Source: Sindora glabra (Eukaryota; Streptophyta; Magnoliopsida; Fabales; Fabaceae). Taken from it: DNA of 64,000 bases. Every line of letters begins with the position of its first letter. The stretch's first letter is position 1. The notes under the pieces were generated by a model. The model searched no databases and had not been told where the DNA came from. It worked only from the letters and a program-made list of their open reading frames with translations. The DNA lies in the NCBI GenBank assembly GCA_020226215.1, contig CM035232.1, positions 16,466,316 to 16,530,315 of the forward strand, written 5' to 3'. Shown here piece after piece: positions 49,241 to 61,010 of this stretch. The translations under genes were made by a program, and so were the position numbers.

Positions 49241-49602
49241 TAATCTCTTTGAAATTTAATAAAATATATAATTTTCATTTCAATTATCTCAATAAATTTA
49301 TCCTAATTTTATCCTTTTAAAAAAATTAAATGATAATAATAAAATATAATTATATTTAATAATAATAATTTTCAATTAATTAATGATTTAAAGTGAATAA
49401 TAAACAAACAAATAATATAATAACAAATTATTAATCTCTTTAAAATTAAAAAAAATATAATTTTTATTTCAATTGTCTCAATAAATTTATCCTAATTTCA
49501 TCCTTTAAAAAAATTAATTGATAATAATAAAATATAATTATATTTAATAATAATAATTTTTAATTAATTAATGATATCAAGTTAATAATAAATAAATAAC
49601 TA

Positions 49603-49641
<39 letters not shown>
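49241..49641. repeat. Tandem duplication (about 191 bp) ending in a (TAA)n microsatellite
   Basis: Units 49241-49431 and 49432-about 49620 both start taatctcttt and share cataaatttatcctaatttcatcc-like and gataataataaaatataatt blocks. The second unit runs into (TAA)n at about 49604-49641. No coding content. Confidence 0.8.
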
Positions 49642-49643
<2 letters not shown>

Positions 49644-49745
49644 TGTAACAGGTTATAAAATTCGTCTAGTAAATATTGACTTGAGATTGATACTGGTATT
49701 GCAGTAATCTGATTTAGTGAAAAAATAGTAACCCTAATACCTAAT

Positions 49746-50449
49746 GGAGATGTTTGGAGAACAGCGGTTAGAATGGTTGTTAGCTTATTTGATCAAAATT
49801 TGGCTGTTTTATCGAATTTCAGCATAAACAACTGTTTACCAAATAGCTGTTTGGTAAACAGCTTTTAGAAACAGCTGTTTCGGCTAAAAATATTGAATTT
49901 GAAAATGATGGCCAATGCAGCGTTTTCAACCAACTGATGACCTGATTTCTTTTTTATGATTGAATTACCCTCACTTGATTTTTATAATAACCAAATTGCC
50001 CTTCTTGAAAAAAAACTCAACTGGTCCCCTGCTGCTCTGCTTTCCATTTTCTTAAAGTTTCCTTGATTTCTAAGGTTCACAAGTTGACGGAGAAGCTGCC
50101 GAAGTTACTGACAAGAGAAATTATCAAAGAAAAGCTGCTCTGCTTTCCATTTTCTTAAAGTTTTCTTAATTTATTTTTGAAGAAATATTTATTATATAAT
50201 AAATTATAATAATATATTATTTGCAACAAAATTTAATCTACTAAGTAACAAATGAGATATAAAATATTAAAATAAAAGAATATTTAAATAATTCATAAAA
50301 TATATTTTTACTCTTATATATCATTTTATACATAAATAGCTAATCTTAAATAGTTAATTTTACCAAATACTCTTATTCAAACAGATAATGCAATTAGCTG
50401 ATCAAATCAGCTAACAGCTACAGCTATCAGCTGATTGCTAAACAAGGCT
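49746..50449. mobile_element. MITE-like element with about 50-bp imperfect terminal inverted repeats
   Basis: The left end (ggagatgttt...ttgttagcttatttgatca) aligns with the reverse of the right end (agccttgttt...ctgttagctgatttgatca) over 50 bp with one gap. Both ends are rich in agctgttt/cagct motifs and the left has a further palindrome (ccaaatagctgtttgg). The interior is non-coding and contains a 37-bp direct repeat (gctgctctgctttccatttt at about 50030 and 50126). The size (704 bp) and ends resemble hAT-type MITEs. I found no convincing 8-bp target-site duplication, so the class is tentative. Confidence 0.6.
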
Positions 50450-52997
50450 AATATATAATTTTTGTCCGTCAAGTTAATCTAATAAGATTAGGTTAACTTA
50501 TTTTAACATGTCTATTTATTCAAAGGCAAGCACTCATGAAGTGTAGAAGCAGGAATTCTGGGCCACTATTATTACACAATGCTAAAAAATAAAAAAAAAA
50601 TTGAAGAAGTCCTGTGAACCATTGGAAATGCTCTTTTACTAGACGTTCATAGGATTCGAGTGAACTAGGGGACCATTTAATGAATTTTTTAAAATACTAA
50701 TTTTATTATGTATTGAATAAAATTTAATGTATGTATGAATTAATCTTATTAATGAATTATGAACCATTAAATTAACTCAAAAATATAACACCCAATATAA
50801 ATTATTAAATTTTATACATCAAGTGTACGAAGAACTCACCTTTTTAAATACATAGTGTGCTCAACTCGCACACAAACACAAGTGACCTTTTTCGCTTCTT
50901 CAAACGCTAGAAACTTGAGACCATTCTTAACAGAATACTTAAAATTATAGTGCAACTCCAAGTTATATATATATATAATTTTCCCCTTAAATTTGATAAT
51001 CTAATTCAATTCAAATATATTAAGGAATAAGACTTGACATGTAATAAAAAATTTACAAGTTTTTATGAGAGTTTAATAAATAATAAGTGTTATAAAATTG
51101 CAATTTCTTATATAATGAAAATTTTGTAATTATGGAACAAATTTTGCATGCATTAAGCATATAAGAAAATTATAATTTCAAAATTTAAAATTGCATCAAA
51201 AAATTCTTAAAATATCTTCTCGTTTGTATATAGATATTAGAACTTTCAAAAAAAATTAAAAATTACAAAAGAGTTTAAGGAATAGCAACTAATAATTTTT
51301 AATAATAAAAAAATAATTGTAATAATTCTTTATTTATATAATAACATATAAATAAGTGATAATATAAATTTAATTTACACCAATAATAAATTAAATTTAT
51401 ATCCAAATAAATATTGATATGCCTTTTTTTTCAAATATTTGTGCAAGCAAAACCCTAATATTAATATTCATATATGATAAATTTAAAATGTTGAGACTTC
51501 TTTTTTTTATTAAAAATATTGAGACTTCACTATTATTTTGAGATATTTGACCCGTTTGTTGACGATACTAGGATTGAACGTCGCTCTCGACAGCTAGCAA
51601 CGGGAAGTTCCAACTTCACAAGACACAACAGACCACGTCGTCAAATGTCGACAATGCACAGCTCCCTCCTCAACCATGCACATCTTGTACGATTCATGTG
51701 AACTTGCTATTAAATTTTGCTGCTTTCAGTGTTTTAATCAATGAATCTATCGTGATTCCGAAAGAATACAAGATGAAGTACAACGAAGTGCAACTTGTGC
51801 CGACGAAAACATAACAAAAATGCAAAACAAAAACAAGTAATCAAGCTCTTGTGATTGCATTCGTAGGTTGAGTTATGATACATACACTGCAGCAATATTC
51901 CCCTCATCAACAACGATTATGGCAAGGGTGCTGGCGTAGCCTGCCTCCATAACAAGAAATAGACTGCATATTAAAACGACACGCATGGTGTAACCACTGC
52001 CTCATTGGGATAAGCACTCTACTATCACCAAGCAGCCCACTGTTCTAATAATATGCTCCGTGATAAATAGAAATTTTCACTTCACTCAAACGGAAAAAGA
52101 AAGAAAACCCGTGTAGGAAGATTCTACTTTCGAAAAATCCACATACTATACCAGAATACTTGCTTGCAATTTCTAAACTAGTTCGAGGAGTGAATGGAAG
52201 AGAATGAAGGAAGAGACTGAAAAGCAAGAATAAATATATTTTTTTCCTCTTAAAAATTTTGATCAGAAATTTATAATTAATCATCCAAAACCTTTCACCT
52301 CCCACTAGTAGGTGTTTTGTGTGTTCCTCCAATTTACGAATTTTCAGAAAAATTTTCAGCATCTAAACAAGACAAAGAAAAGTTACATCTCATCCATTTA
52401 TTCTCCTTGGTGTCCCTACCGTTCATTTTCTCTGGTAGCCTTCCCCTACTTCTTTTCCTCCTAGCTCTAGCTCTCAAATAAACAAAAAGATGCAAGTACC
52501 CAATTAAACCGAGATGATTTACGTCTACTTGCAACCAATATGTATAGCAAGGCTCAGTAACAATGATAATTTTTCAGTACTCTCTGATGTTTATTAAATT
52601 TTGGTGAGCTACCATGTCCAGACTTATTTGAACAAATGGCACAAGAAAAAACACAAAACAAAGCCAAACATCTCATGTGCTTTACTGTAAATTTACGGCT
52701 TAGCGTTTTACTCCACCTAAATGTAGTTTGTCAAAGCTCTCAGCTACCTGGTTATTGAGCAAAACTTGACTGAAATAGGTCCAGAAAGCCAGCTTTATCT
52801 TTGAAACTCTTGAAAACGTAGAGCACCAGAAATAAGGGAAAATCTGGCATAATCTCTACAAAAGAATTCAAATTTACCTTTGTACGTCCATAACTTGATT
52901 TGGCATGCAAACCCCTTCGTCACTGGATGTGAACTGCTTCAGCATAATAACCTTGTCCAACCAGAAATTTCAATGGTACAAGTAAACAAGCAGTAAC
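50450..52997. other. Intergenic DNA and probable 3' flank of TOC90
   Basis: 50450-51510 is AT-rich with nothing recognised. 51520-52560 is more balanced in composition with short open frames on both strands that resemble no family I know. The last 150-250 bases before 52998 are probably TOC90 3' UTR. Part of 52560-52990 could belong to it if a 3'-UTR intron exists (see TOC90). Confidence 0.45.
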
Positions 52998-55900
52998 TTA
53001 CCCTCCATCTGCTACTTCATTGTCCATGATCTGTGTTGCCCTCCTACGGAGCAATGCCTTGAAAATTGAGAAAACTGCAACAAGGGCAATTTGTAAATGT
53101 TCAGAGCTACTCGTCTTTATACATATCTTCCCCATTTTGCGGCTATTTATATTAGCACTAACAGATGCTCTCAAGCTTCGACCCAGACTAAACTCAGACT
53201 GCATGCCTCCATTCAACACTGTCTCTTTGTTGAAGGAGAGGGCCGTCATTGTCAGACTGACATTATTTTTTCTCACAGGATAATCTCCTCCCCTTAAAGT
53301 AGCTTCAAAACCCCCACCATAAGCCACTTGTCCAGCACCCTCCATCCGGCCTGCATTTATAACAAATTTTAATCTCTTCCCAACTAATACAGTATCCTCA
53401 ATCTTTGTGCCCACATAATACTTCTTTTCAAAAGATGTCAAGGAAACTCCACAGTCAGCAATATTGTGCTTTATGTTTCTCAACTTTGTGTTGCTATGCA
53501 CCGTACAGATCAGATCTTTACCAGCAGACTGAACATCAATACCTGAAGAATAAGAAGGACCACTGGGATCCACATAAGCTGCAGCACACTCCGACTGAAT
53601 GCTAAAATCCTGCTTATCCTTACTCATCTGTCCTGTAACCAAGGCAAATACATTCTTTTTTACTTCCAGTGCCATCTCCAGGTTTATACCATCAAAACCC
53701 ACATCGTGATCATATCCATGGGGATCAAGAACAGGCCTCACAGACCATTGATCATTTGTAACAAGGCAACGATATCTATGTAAGGGACAATCTGAATCAA
53801 AACTTGGAGGAACAGCCATATCTGGTAACACAACAGGCTCTGGAGCTGCCTGCTGATCATCAGGATGATCACTGTTTAACAAATTTTGGTCTTTCGAAAC
53901 CAACTTCTCTCTGTGCCTTCGATACTCTTCTTTCAACTGTTTCTTTAAGTAAAGAGTCTCCCTGTAATCCAACTCATCTAGATAGGCTTTTTTCTGTGAC
54001 TTGGACAATTTTTCAAACTGTGATTTTGTTAAGATTCGAATAGATGGCAGCTGATCATATTCATCATCTTCCTCCTTATCTGAGAGTATAATTTCATCAA
54101 CTTCATCATCCATTCCACTTGGACCAGATACAGAGCGTTTGCGAAGAAGGGATGAGAGGAGATGAGGAAGAGAAGCCATTCGGGCACTACTAACTGGGCC
54201 CAGTTCCACACTGTTCTCAAACTTCAGGAGATAACTGACATCACCCAGAACCTTTGTACAAATGCAAAATAACAAGAGTTGAGATCTCCAAACCTCTCCA
54301 TTTGGAAGAATTTTTTCTCCCATAATATTTTTTGGACACTGAGGATGGTTCTCAACCAAAAGGAGAGGATTTTCAAGTCTTGAGTCCAACACTGCCTGAT
54401 GTATACAACGCTGCATTAAGCTAGTACAATGAGAAACAAGTGACTCGTAATTGACAGTTTTCCCATTAGGTCCTTCTAAAATAGCTGAGGAAGAATGAGT
54501 CATGACAAGAATGGTGTTAAACCAGATTGCTGAGCCAAATACTTCAGTCATAAGCTTCAAAAGAGGGAAGTCATGATAGCCAGCATCAATAAGATCAAGC
54601 CGTTCAAAATACAAAACAATATCCGGAGGGGACTTTCTGATATATCTCTTTATGGAGAGCAGGATCCTCTTATTTCTCTTTACATTACTGGCAGAGTAAG
54701 GCAGGAGACCAGGGGTATCAATAACAGTTAATTTTAACCCATTGACAATTCCTACAACTTCCTGGATGCAATTAGTTGCAGGCCGAAATGCATCAGTCAC
54801 AGTTTTTGCTTGGTCAAATATGGAATTTATTGTAGCACTTTTACCAACTCCTGTTTTCCCCAAGACAAGTATTCTGCAGGAGAAATCTAACTGGGGCAAA
54901 CCTGTTGCCTCTTGTTGGCTTGCTATTGCTCGGGCTCTACTGCTACTAAGGTTAACTCTTTTAACATCTGATTCCCCAGCTCGAATAACACTTGCCACAT
55001 GCATTCGATAAAGAACCTTTGCAACCAGGAGATTATCTTGTGACTGGCCAAGACGCTGGAGCAGGCGGAAGAATTTAACTTGGAGACCCTCAATCCTTCC
55101 CAAGGGATCATTATGCTTTTCATTTATCATGTCCAGAGAAGGACAAAGTTCTGTATCTAGAGACAGTTGCAAGGTGGGAGTATTCTGGCTACTTTGATTA
55201 CTATCAGAGGAGGATGCATCAGAAATAGATGAATGAACTGGACCAAAAAAAAAAAAAAAATAGTATACACCATCAGCTCTACCTAACGTGTATCAGTAAA
55301 AGAAATTTTTGTCAGAAGAAAGAAGTATGCTCAGTACATCAGAAAAATATTCTATGGTGTGGAATTGGCATCAACAACACAATGTTCATTTTTTCTATTT
55401 ATGGAATTTTGCATATGCAAGCACTGCAGGAAAGATAATCTTTCATCTATCTTGCTCAATTCTCAAGGCATATAAAATGGTACCTTATATTTCCCCCACA
55501 TTAAAAATCTAACAACGTGCATAAATCAAGGATATCCTTGCTCCAGTACTGCAAAAACAGAGGCAATTACCAATGCTTAATGGAAATCATCCAGTTAATT
55601 AATTACCTAGTTTCATATTCTTGATATCTGGAGAACATTTATTTTATTATTAAGGTAAACTAATAAAGGTCAAAAATTATCCTTTTATGCCCCCACCAAG
55701 GGCTGGGGAATGCCTTATCACTGCCCAAAAGCTACAGCATAAAATATTTTATGTACAATCTTGTAATCAAAAGGTAGCACTTAATACCGTTCTACTTGTT
55801 AAATAACTTAATTAAGTATCTATCTATCATGCTTAACTTCTAGAAGCAAGAAAGAAAAAAGCTAGCCCTAATAGCACCAGTCTTTCTTCACTACCCAACA

Positions 55901-56123
55901 CTTGGAAGAAAGGGGTATGTAAGACCTTCTCCTGCAAGAAGTTACTTATGTGCACTTTACAGTGATTTTATACATGAGGCAAAATCAGACTCGTACCTCG
56001 TTCATCACATTCTTCATCCTGAGGTCCCTCTTCGTAAAAATTATTGCTGCTTAACAATGGTCTAGATGAGACCAATGACTTGGACAGTAGCTGAGAGAAA
56101 ATCCAATCTCTTACAGTTTTCAT
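52998..56123 (-). CDS. TOC90, chloroplast outer-envelope import GTPase
   Basis: Exon 1 56123-55997 (MKTVRDWIFSQ...) joins exon 2 55237-52998 across a split codon, giving 788 residues; Arabidopsis TOC90 is about 793. A TOC159-family preprotein receptor of the outer envelope, without the long acidic A-domain of TOC159/132/120. GTPase domain: P-loop GKTGVGKSAT (about 169-178), DTPG (about 216-219), LVMTHSS as the specificity loop, then LLLVENH. A coiled, charged linker holds the conserved SQKKAYLDELDYRETLYLKK. The C-terminal M-domain (about 530-770) anchors it in the membrane and ends near FKALLRRR. An acceptor-like ttgcag just upstream of the ATG suggests a 5'-UTR intron. The TAA stop (53000-52998) lies in a strong donor-like ggGTAAGTT, so an alternative end or 3'-UTR intron is possible. 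The first in-frame ATG of exon 2 alone would lose the N-terminus. Confidence 0.93.
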
Positions 56124-57330
56124 CTTTCTGCAAAATAATAAAACAAATGTAAGCGAAGTCTAGTTTGTTTAAACAAAAGGCAGATATAATACCTGGAAAC
56201 AAAATAGAAAAATCAAGCAAAAATATTTTTGACATATCTGCTGCATTTTCATCTTACCAAGTCCAGTCAACTAATATTCATTTCATCTGACTTCACAGTA
56301 CATTAAATAAAACTTCGTTTATAATGTACGGCAATTAAAACACACGCACGCACACAAAGGACAAAACATAAGGTAAAAATTAATTGAAAATTAGCTTCTT
56401 ATTAAAGCATCGACAGAATAGATTGTTGCCAATTCAAGGCTTTAAACAAAACAAATCAGTGTAAAAAGTTCCTAGCAAAAGACCAGTCAACTTCATATCT
56501 TTTTACCATTTAAAGAATTTAATACCTATGGATAAATCACATTAGCTGATAAGGTGTAAATAAGTCACACAACCAAATGGTCCATCATCCTACTACCGCT
56601 TTTCTGATAACAAAACTTAATTGGCACTGAAAAGAAACGAATTTGCATACATGATCAAACATACTTAGGTGGAGAGAACTTGTCCCTTATAAACATATAA
56701 AATTGAGATCAATCTGGCGAATCAGAGCAAAATAACAACTGAACATTATCATACGGCAACCATTAGGATTAAAGTAAGAGGGGGGGGACAGCAATTCGAA
56801 AGTCGAAAAAGATAGTTTACCCAGAGTATCGGATTCCACAGAGTTACCAGGAGAGTTGAGCATCAAAACATAAAACTAGAATACGAAAAGCAGAAGGCAG
56901 CTTCATCTCTGACACTCACGTGATACGCTAGTCCCATGAGAATTTCTCGAAAACTTCGAAATCCAATTTAAAAGGGATGAAACAGGTTCAAAACCCTAGA
57001 TTATTACAAAGAAACGATGAAAGTCGCCATCGTGCAATAATGCGAGGCAGCAGGATCCGAAACCTTACGAGACCCGACTCAATATTTGCTAGCTACGTGG
57101 GTTGAAGAATTGTGAGGATAAGAAAGGTGAGAGATTTCCGGATAAGACAGAGACAATAGCACGGTGTCTGTGTTTTCAAAGAGCCTCAAGCTCTCGAGGA
57201 TGAAACAAAAAGCGAATTCGATCGAACCAGACCCGAAGACCCACCCAGCCGGAAAGGGAAAGGATTCGGTGCGCTCAGGACCACGTTAATGTTTTCCTCC
57301 GGCGGCTAAAATTCGGAGGGAAAGTCGCTA
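56124..57330 (-). other. Probable 5'-UTR intron and leader of TOC90
   Basis: Directly upstream of the ATG the - strand reads attattttgcag|aaag, a good acceptor. A leader exon is therefore likely upstream. A donor-like ctc|gtaagg lies at about 57070-57065, and the more balanced 57070-57330 would suit a first exon and core promoter. No coding frame. Inferred from splice-like sites only. Confidence 0.4.
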
Positions 57331-60063
57331 ATGCCCTAATGGCATCAGAAGGAAAAGAAAGAATGCGGTAGTGATTGTGTAGAGCATACTTAAAGATTCC
57401 ACGTGATGGTTATTTTATTTGATTAGAGGCCACGTTTCGTTTTTGGAATTGAGAGAGTGATTGATTCCCGACCTGTGGCCGCGTAGATATTTTTCTCCGC
57501 TCGTGAGAGCGGCGATTCTTCGATCACTTCAATTTACTACTCTTCTTTTTCCGTCATTTTTTTTGATAAATAAATAATTTTTATATTGATGTCATGATTT
57601 TTTATTAAAATTTTTCATTTTAGTAAAAGAATTTTTATGTATTTATTTTTTTAAATTATCCTCTTATTTTAGGTTCAATTTGATTTAATGGCCAACATTT
57701 AAAAAAATGGGATAAAGTATGTTTTATATTTCGCAAATTGCCCTGCTTATCATAGGGAATCGGTATAACTAGTAGCCATGCTCTCTCCCTCGCTGTCCAT
57801 ATCAATACCCATAGCTTCATCTATCACTCTCCTACTATTATTTTTTATCATCAAATTTACTTGTGTATGTAAATCTAAATTTAATAAAAAATTTGCATAT
57901 TTAAGAATATTGTGTTATTTATGTGTGTAAATAACATCTTGAAAATATTAACTTTCATTTAAGTGACATTTTAATATTTTTTTAAAATTTTATACTTTTT
58001 GTTACATTCAAATTTAATTTTTTATCATTATTTATATACTTCTAATTGTTTAATTACTCTCATAATTACTCGAAAAAAATATTTTGAAAGTTTTGAAAAG
58101 TTCGAGACTAAATAAAATGTAAACACAACAAAATTTTAAAATAAATTTTCTTTATTTATGTATATTCTAAAGTTTTAATGGAGAAATTAATGTATCTTCT
58201 CTAAAATTAATTCACACAATCAACTTCTACTTCACATGAGTACTAGCAGCAATGTATGGTGGCTATTTTAGAGAAAAAGAAAAAGAGAGGACAATTTTCT
58301 CTTATTAGCTCAACACATATCTTTTTTTTTTAAATAATTATCATGACTTGTTTATCAAGTAAGTTTTTACTAAAATTCTAATAGGATTTTTAGGAATTCT
58401 AATCAAAATAAATAATAACTTAAAAATTACTTGCTAGATAAATTAATAATATATTTCTAAAATTCTTCTTGACAAAATAAATGAATTAATTTTTTATTTT
58501 TATTTATTTATTTTCTTCTATCAACTATCTTATAGTTGAATTATAATTTATCTCATAATTAAACTATTCTCTCAAATAAATAAATGTATATAATTTTGTG
58601 TAAACCCTAAAGTTCACTATTAAACTAATAATAAATCATGATTAAATTAAACTCTTTTAATATTTAGAATTAATCTCATTAATTCCAAACTTCAAAATTC
58701 TCAAAATTCATGATTAAAGTTTAGTAACGTGTCATAAACTAGTTATCATGAATTATAAATATGAACCTTTTTAGTTGTAATTACTATGCAATACAATTCT
58801 CTTGATTAAATTAAAGGTATGGTGTATTAGTCAAAACCCTAGTCATTCTACTATTATATATCTAATCCAAAATTCATAACTTACTATTTAAAACTTAGAA
58901 ACTCTTTTTTTTAATTTCACCACACCTTTAAGTCATGATTTATAAGATAATATATGGTATTTTCTTTTATTTATAAGAAGCGATGAATTCTTTATTAACA
59001 TTAACAAATCTTCATATATGGTAAAATTATATTCAATAGATATCTTTTAGATGACTCTTAAAAATTATGAGAATATTAAAACATAATGTACCACATATAA
59101 AATTATCATAACGTGGTCCAAGGATTAATTCTGCATCACGATAACACAAGAATTTCAATTTAAATTATCCACATACAAATTCTTAAATAGGTCAACCTAA
59201 TAAACTCATTTAACTAATGAGTACTTACATATATGCACTCGTGTCACTACACCAATGTTCATGAAACAAAATATTCTCTTAGTTGAATATACATCATATG
59301 TATTAGTTTATTCGAATAGTTAATATTCATTTTTAGTAACTTTGTAACTAAGAGTATTTTAAAATTTAGGAATGTAAAAAATTTATTTCATAATAATAAT
59401 CTCTGTACATGATTATATTATATGAGTTATCTTAATCTCTAAATTTTATTAAATATAAATAATAATTAAATAATTTATAAAGAAAAACAATCTTTTATTA
59501 ATAATTGATTAAATAAAAAAAATTAAAAAAAATCCCACTGCATTGCGTATAATTGATTTGTATGATACAATTCCAACCGGAAGATGGCTCAGCCGATGAC
59601 CACATTGGGCCGCAAGATCACACAATCTGCGTTTTTCATTTTCCATGCTTGGGTGTTTGCTTGGAACAAATCATATATAGACATCTTTTCTGTCTTTATC
59701 TTGCACCTCTACTATGAAAGCACGTGATCATGGAAGCCGGAGTTTTGTTTGTCTTGGAGTCTACAAAAAACAACCACAGCAGGAGTAAAATTTGTCTGCT
59801 AGGCTATTCTTGTCGTCAATAATGCGTTGCCACACATATTATTAGCATTTAATAATGCTAGTCATGTAATACCAAACAAAATACTGTAAACTACGTACTT
59901 ATTACAATCCGATTATCGTATTTATGATCTTGAACAATGTACAGAAAGGATAATGCATTAGCAGAAAAAGAGATGCACTGTTTATATTTGCCGGTGGTTT
60001 TCTTCTAATAAGCCATTTTCACTTTTTTTTTTCCTCTATTTCTGGGGGAGGAGGCGGAAGAGG
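57331..60063. other. Intergenic DNA between TOC90 and UBP22
   Basis: 57331-57540 is promoter-like DNA upstream of TOC90. 57540-59520 is AT-rich without coding signals. 59560-60060 is more balanced (for example gatggctcagccgatgacc near 59583) but shows no recognisable gene. Confidence 0.5.
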
Positions 60064-60478
60064 GAGGAGCCTAAGCCTTAACCATTAAGTTCGCGGTAGA
60101 AGAAAACGATATTACATGAAAGTGGAATGCGTCACGCATGTGAAAATTACATTAACTTTAGATGTTATTTCTGAAACCACCACCTTTGCCGAGAGACTTT
60201 AGGCTCTCTGATTTGTAAGAGACTTAACGGTTTAAATTACGTTTCATGGGAAGAACTATGTTTCATAGAAAGAACCAGTAGATAATGAGGAGCCTAAGCC
60301 GTAACCATTAAGTTTGCGGTAGAAGAAAACGATGTTACATGAAAGTGGAATGCGTCACGCATGTGAAAATTACATTAACTTTAGATGTTATTTCTGCAAC
60401 CACCAGCTCTGCCGAAAGACTTTAGGGTCTTTTTCTGCCTAAAGTCTCTGATTTGTCAGAGACTAATGTTTAAATTAC
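60064..60478 (+). repeat. Tandem duplication, period about 223 bp, with a palindrome in each unit
   Basis: Units 60064-60240 and 60287-60478 match almost base for base from gaggagcctaagcc to tttaaattac. The second has an extra tttttctgcctaaagt stretch. Each holds the palindrome atgcgtcacgcat (60127 and 60349 regions), which contains a TGACG core on the - strand. No function assigned. Beyond it, 60480-61010 has no recognised gene and probably includes the UBP22 3' UTR near 61000. Confidence 0.85.
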
Positions 60479-61010
60479 AAATTTGGGGACTCAATTCAAT
60501 CAACTGTATTGTTTATGCTAATGGTAAAATTACGATCACTTTAAAAACAAAATCTGTATCATGGAAGCTGAGTTGGTCACTTGTTTCGACTATCACTGTA
60601 TCAACAACCAGATTAGCCCAGGACAAAACTCACGAATCTAACAATAGAGAAGTGACGAACAGAAGGGGAAAATGGGTAGAAAAGAAGGGAAACCAGAAAC
60701 AACTTTAAAATTTCCCATAAAAAATGGGGGGAAAAACAGTCGGGAGTGCCTCAAAAATTCGGGCTCACTCCTTGCTCCATTTGAGGAGTATAAATTAACG
60801 TCTCAACTCCCCCAAGTATAGATTTAAAAGATCACAGAAAGTAGATTTTTGTGACCCCAAAAGCTAAGTTTTGCCATTTTCTATTTTTCCTTCTCAAGTA
60901 TATATCAAATAGCCATGGCATACCATTAATGTGAAAATCGATATTTACCATGACGTCCAATGATTAGGATTTAGAACCTTCTCCTGTGAAACTGCATTTA
61001 CCACAGCATA

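Noticed and set aside
49738..50457. 8-bp target-site duplication for the MITE-like element
   Set aside because: The flanks tacctaat and aatatata do not match in any sensible register, so no duplication is claimed.
51519..51701. 60-residue open frame with an Arg-rich composition
   Set aside because: No recognised family and no upstream exon. The higher GC of the stretch made it worth a look, but nothing supports a gene.
60385..60708. 107-residue open frame on the + strand
   Set aside because: It overlaps the tandem duplication and has no family similarity, no splice context and no conservation between the duplicated units.
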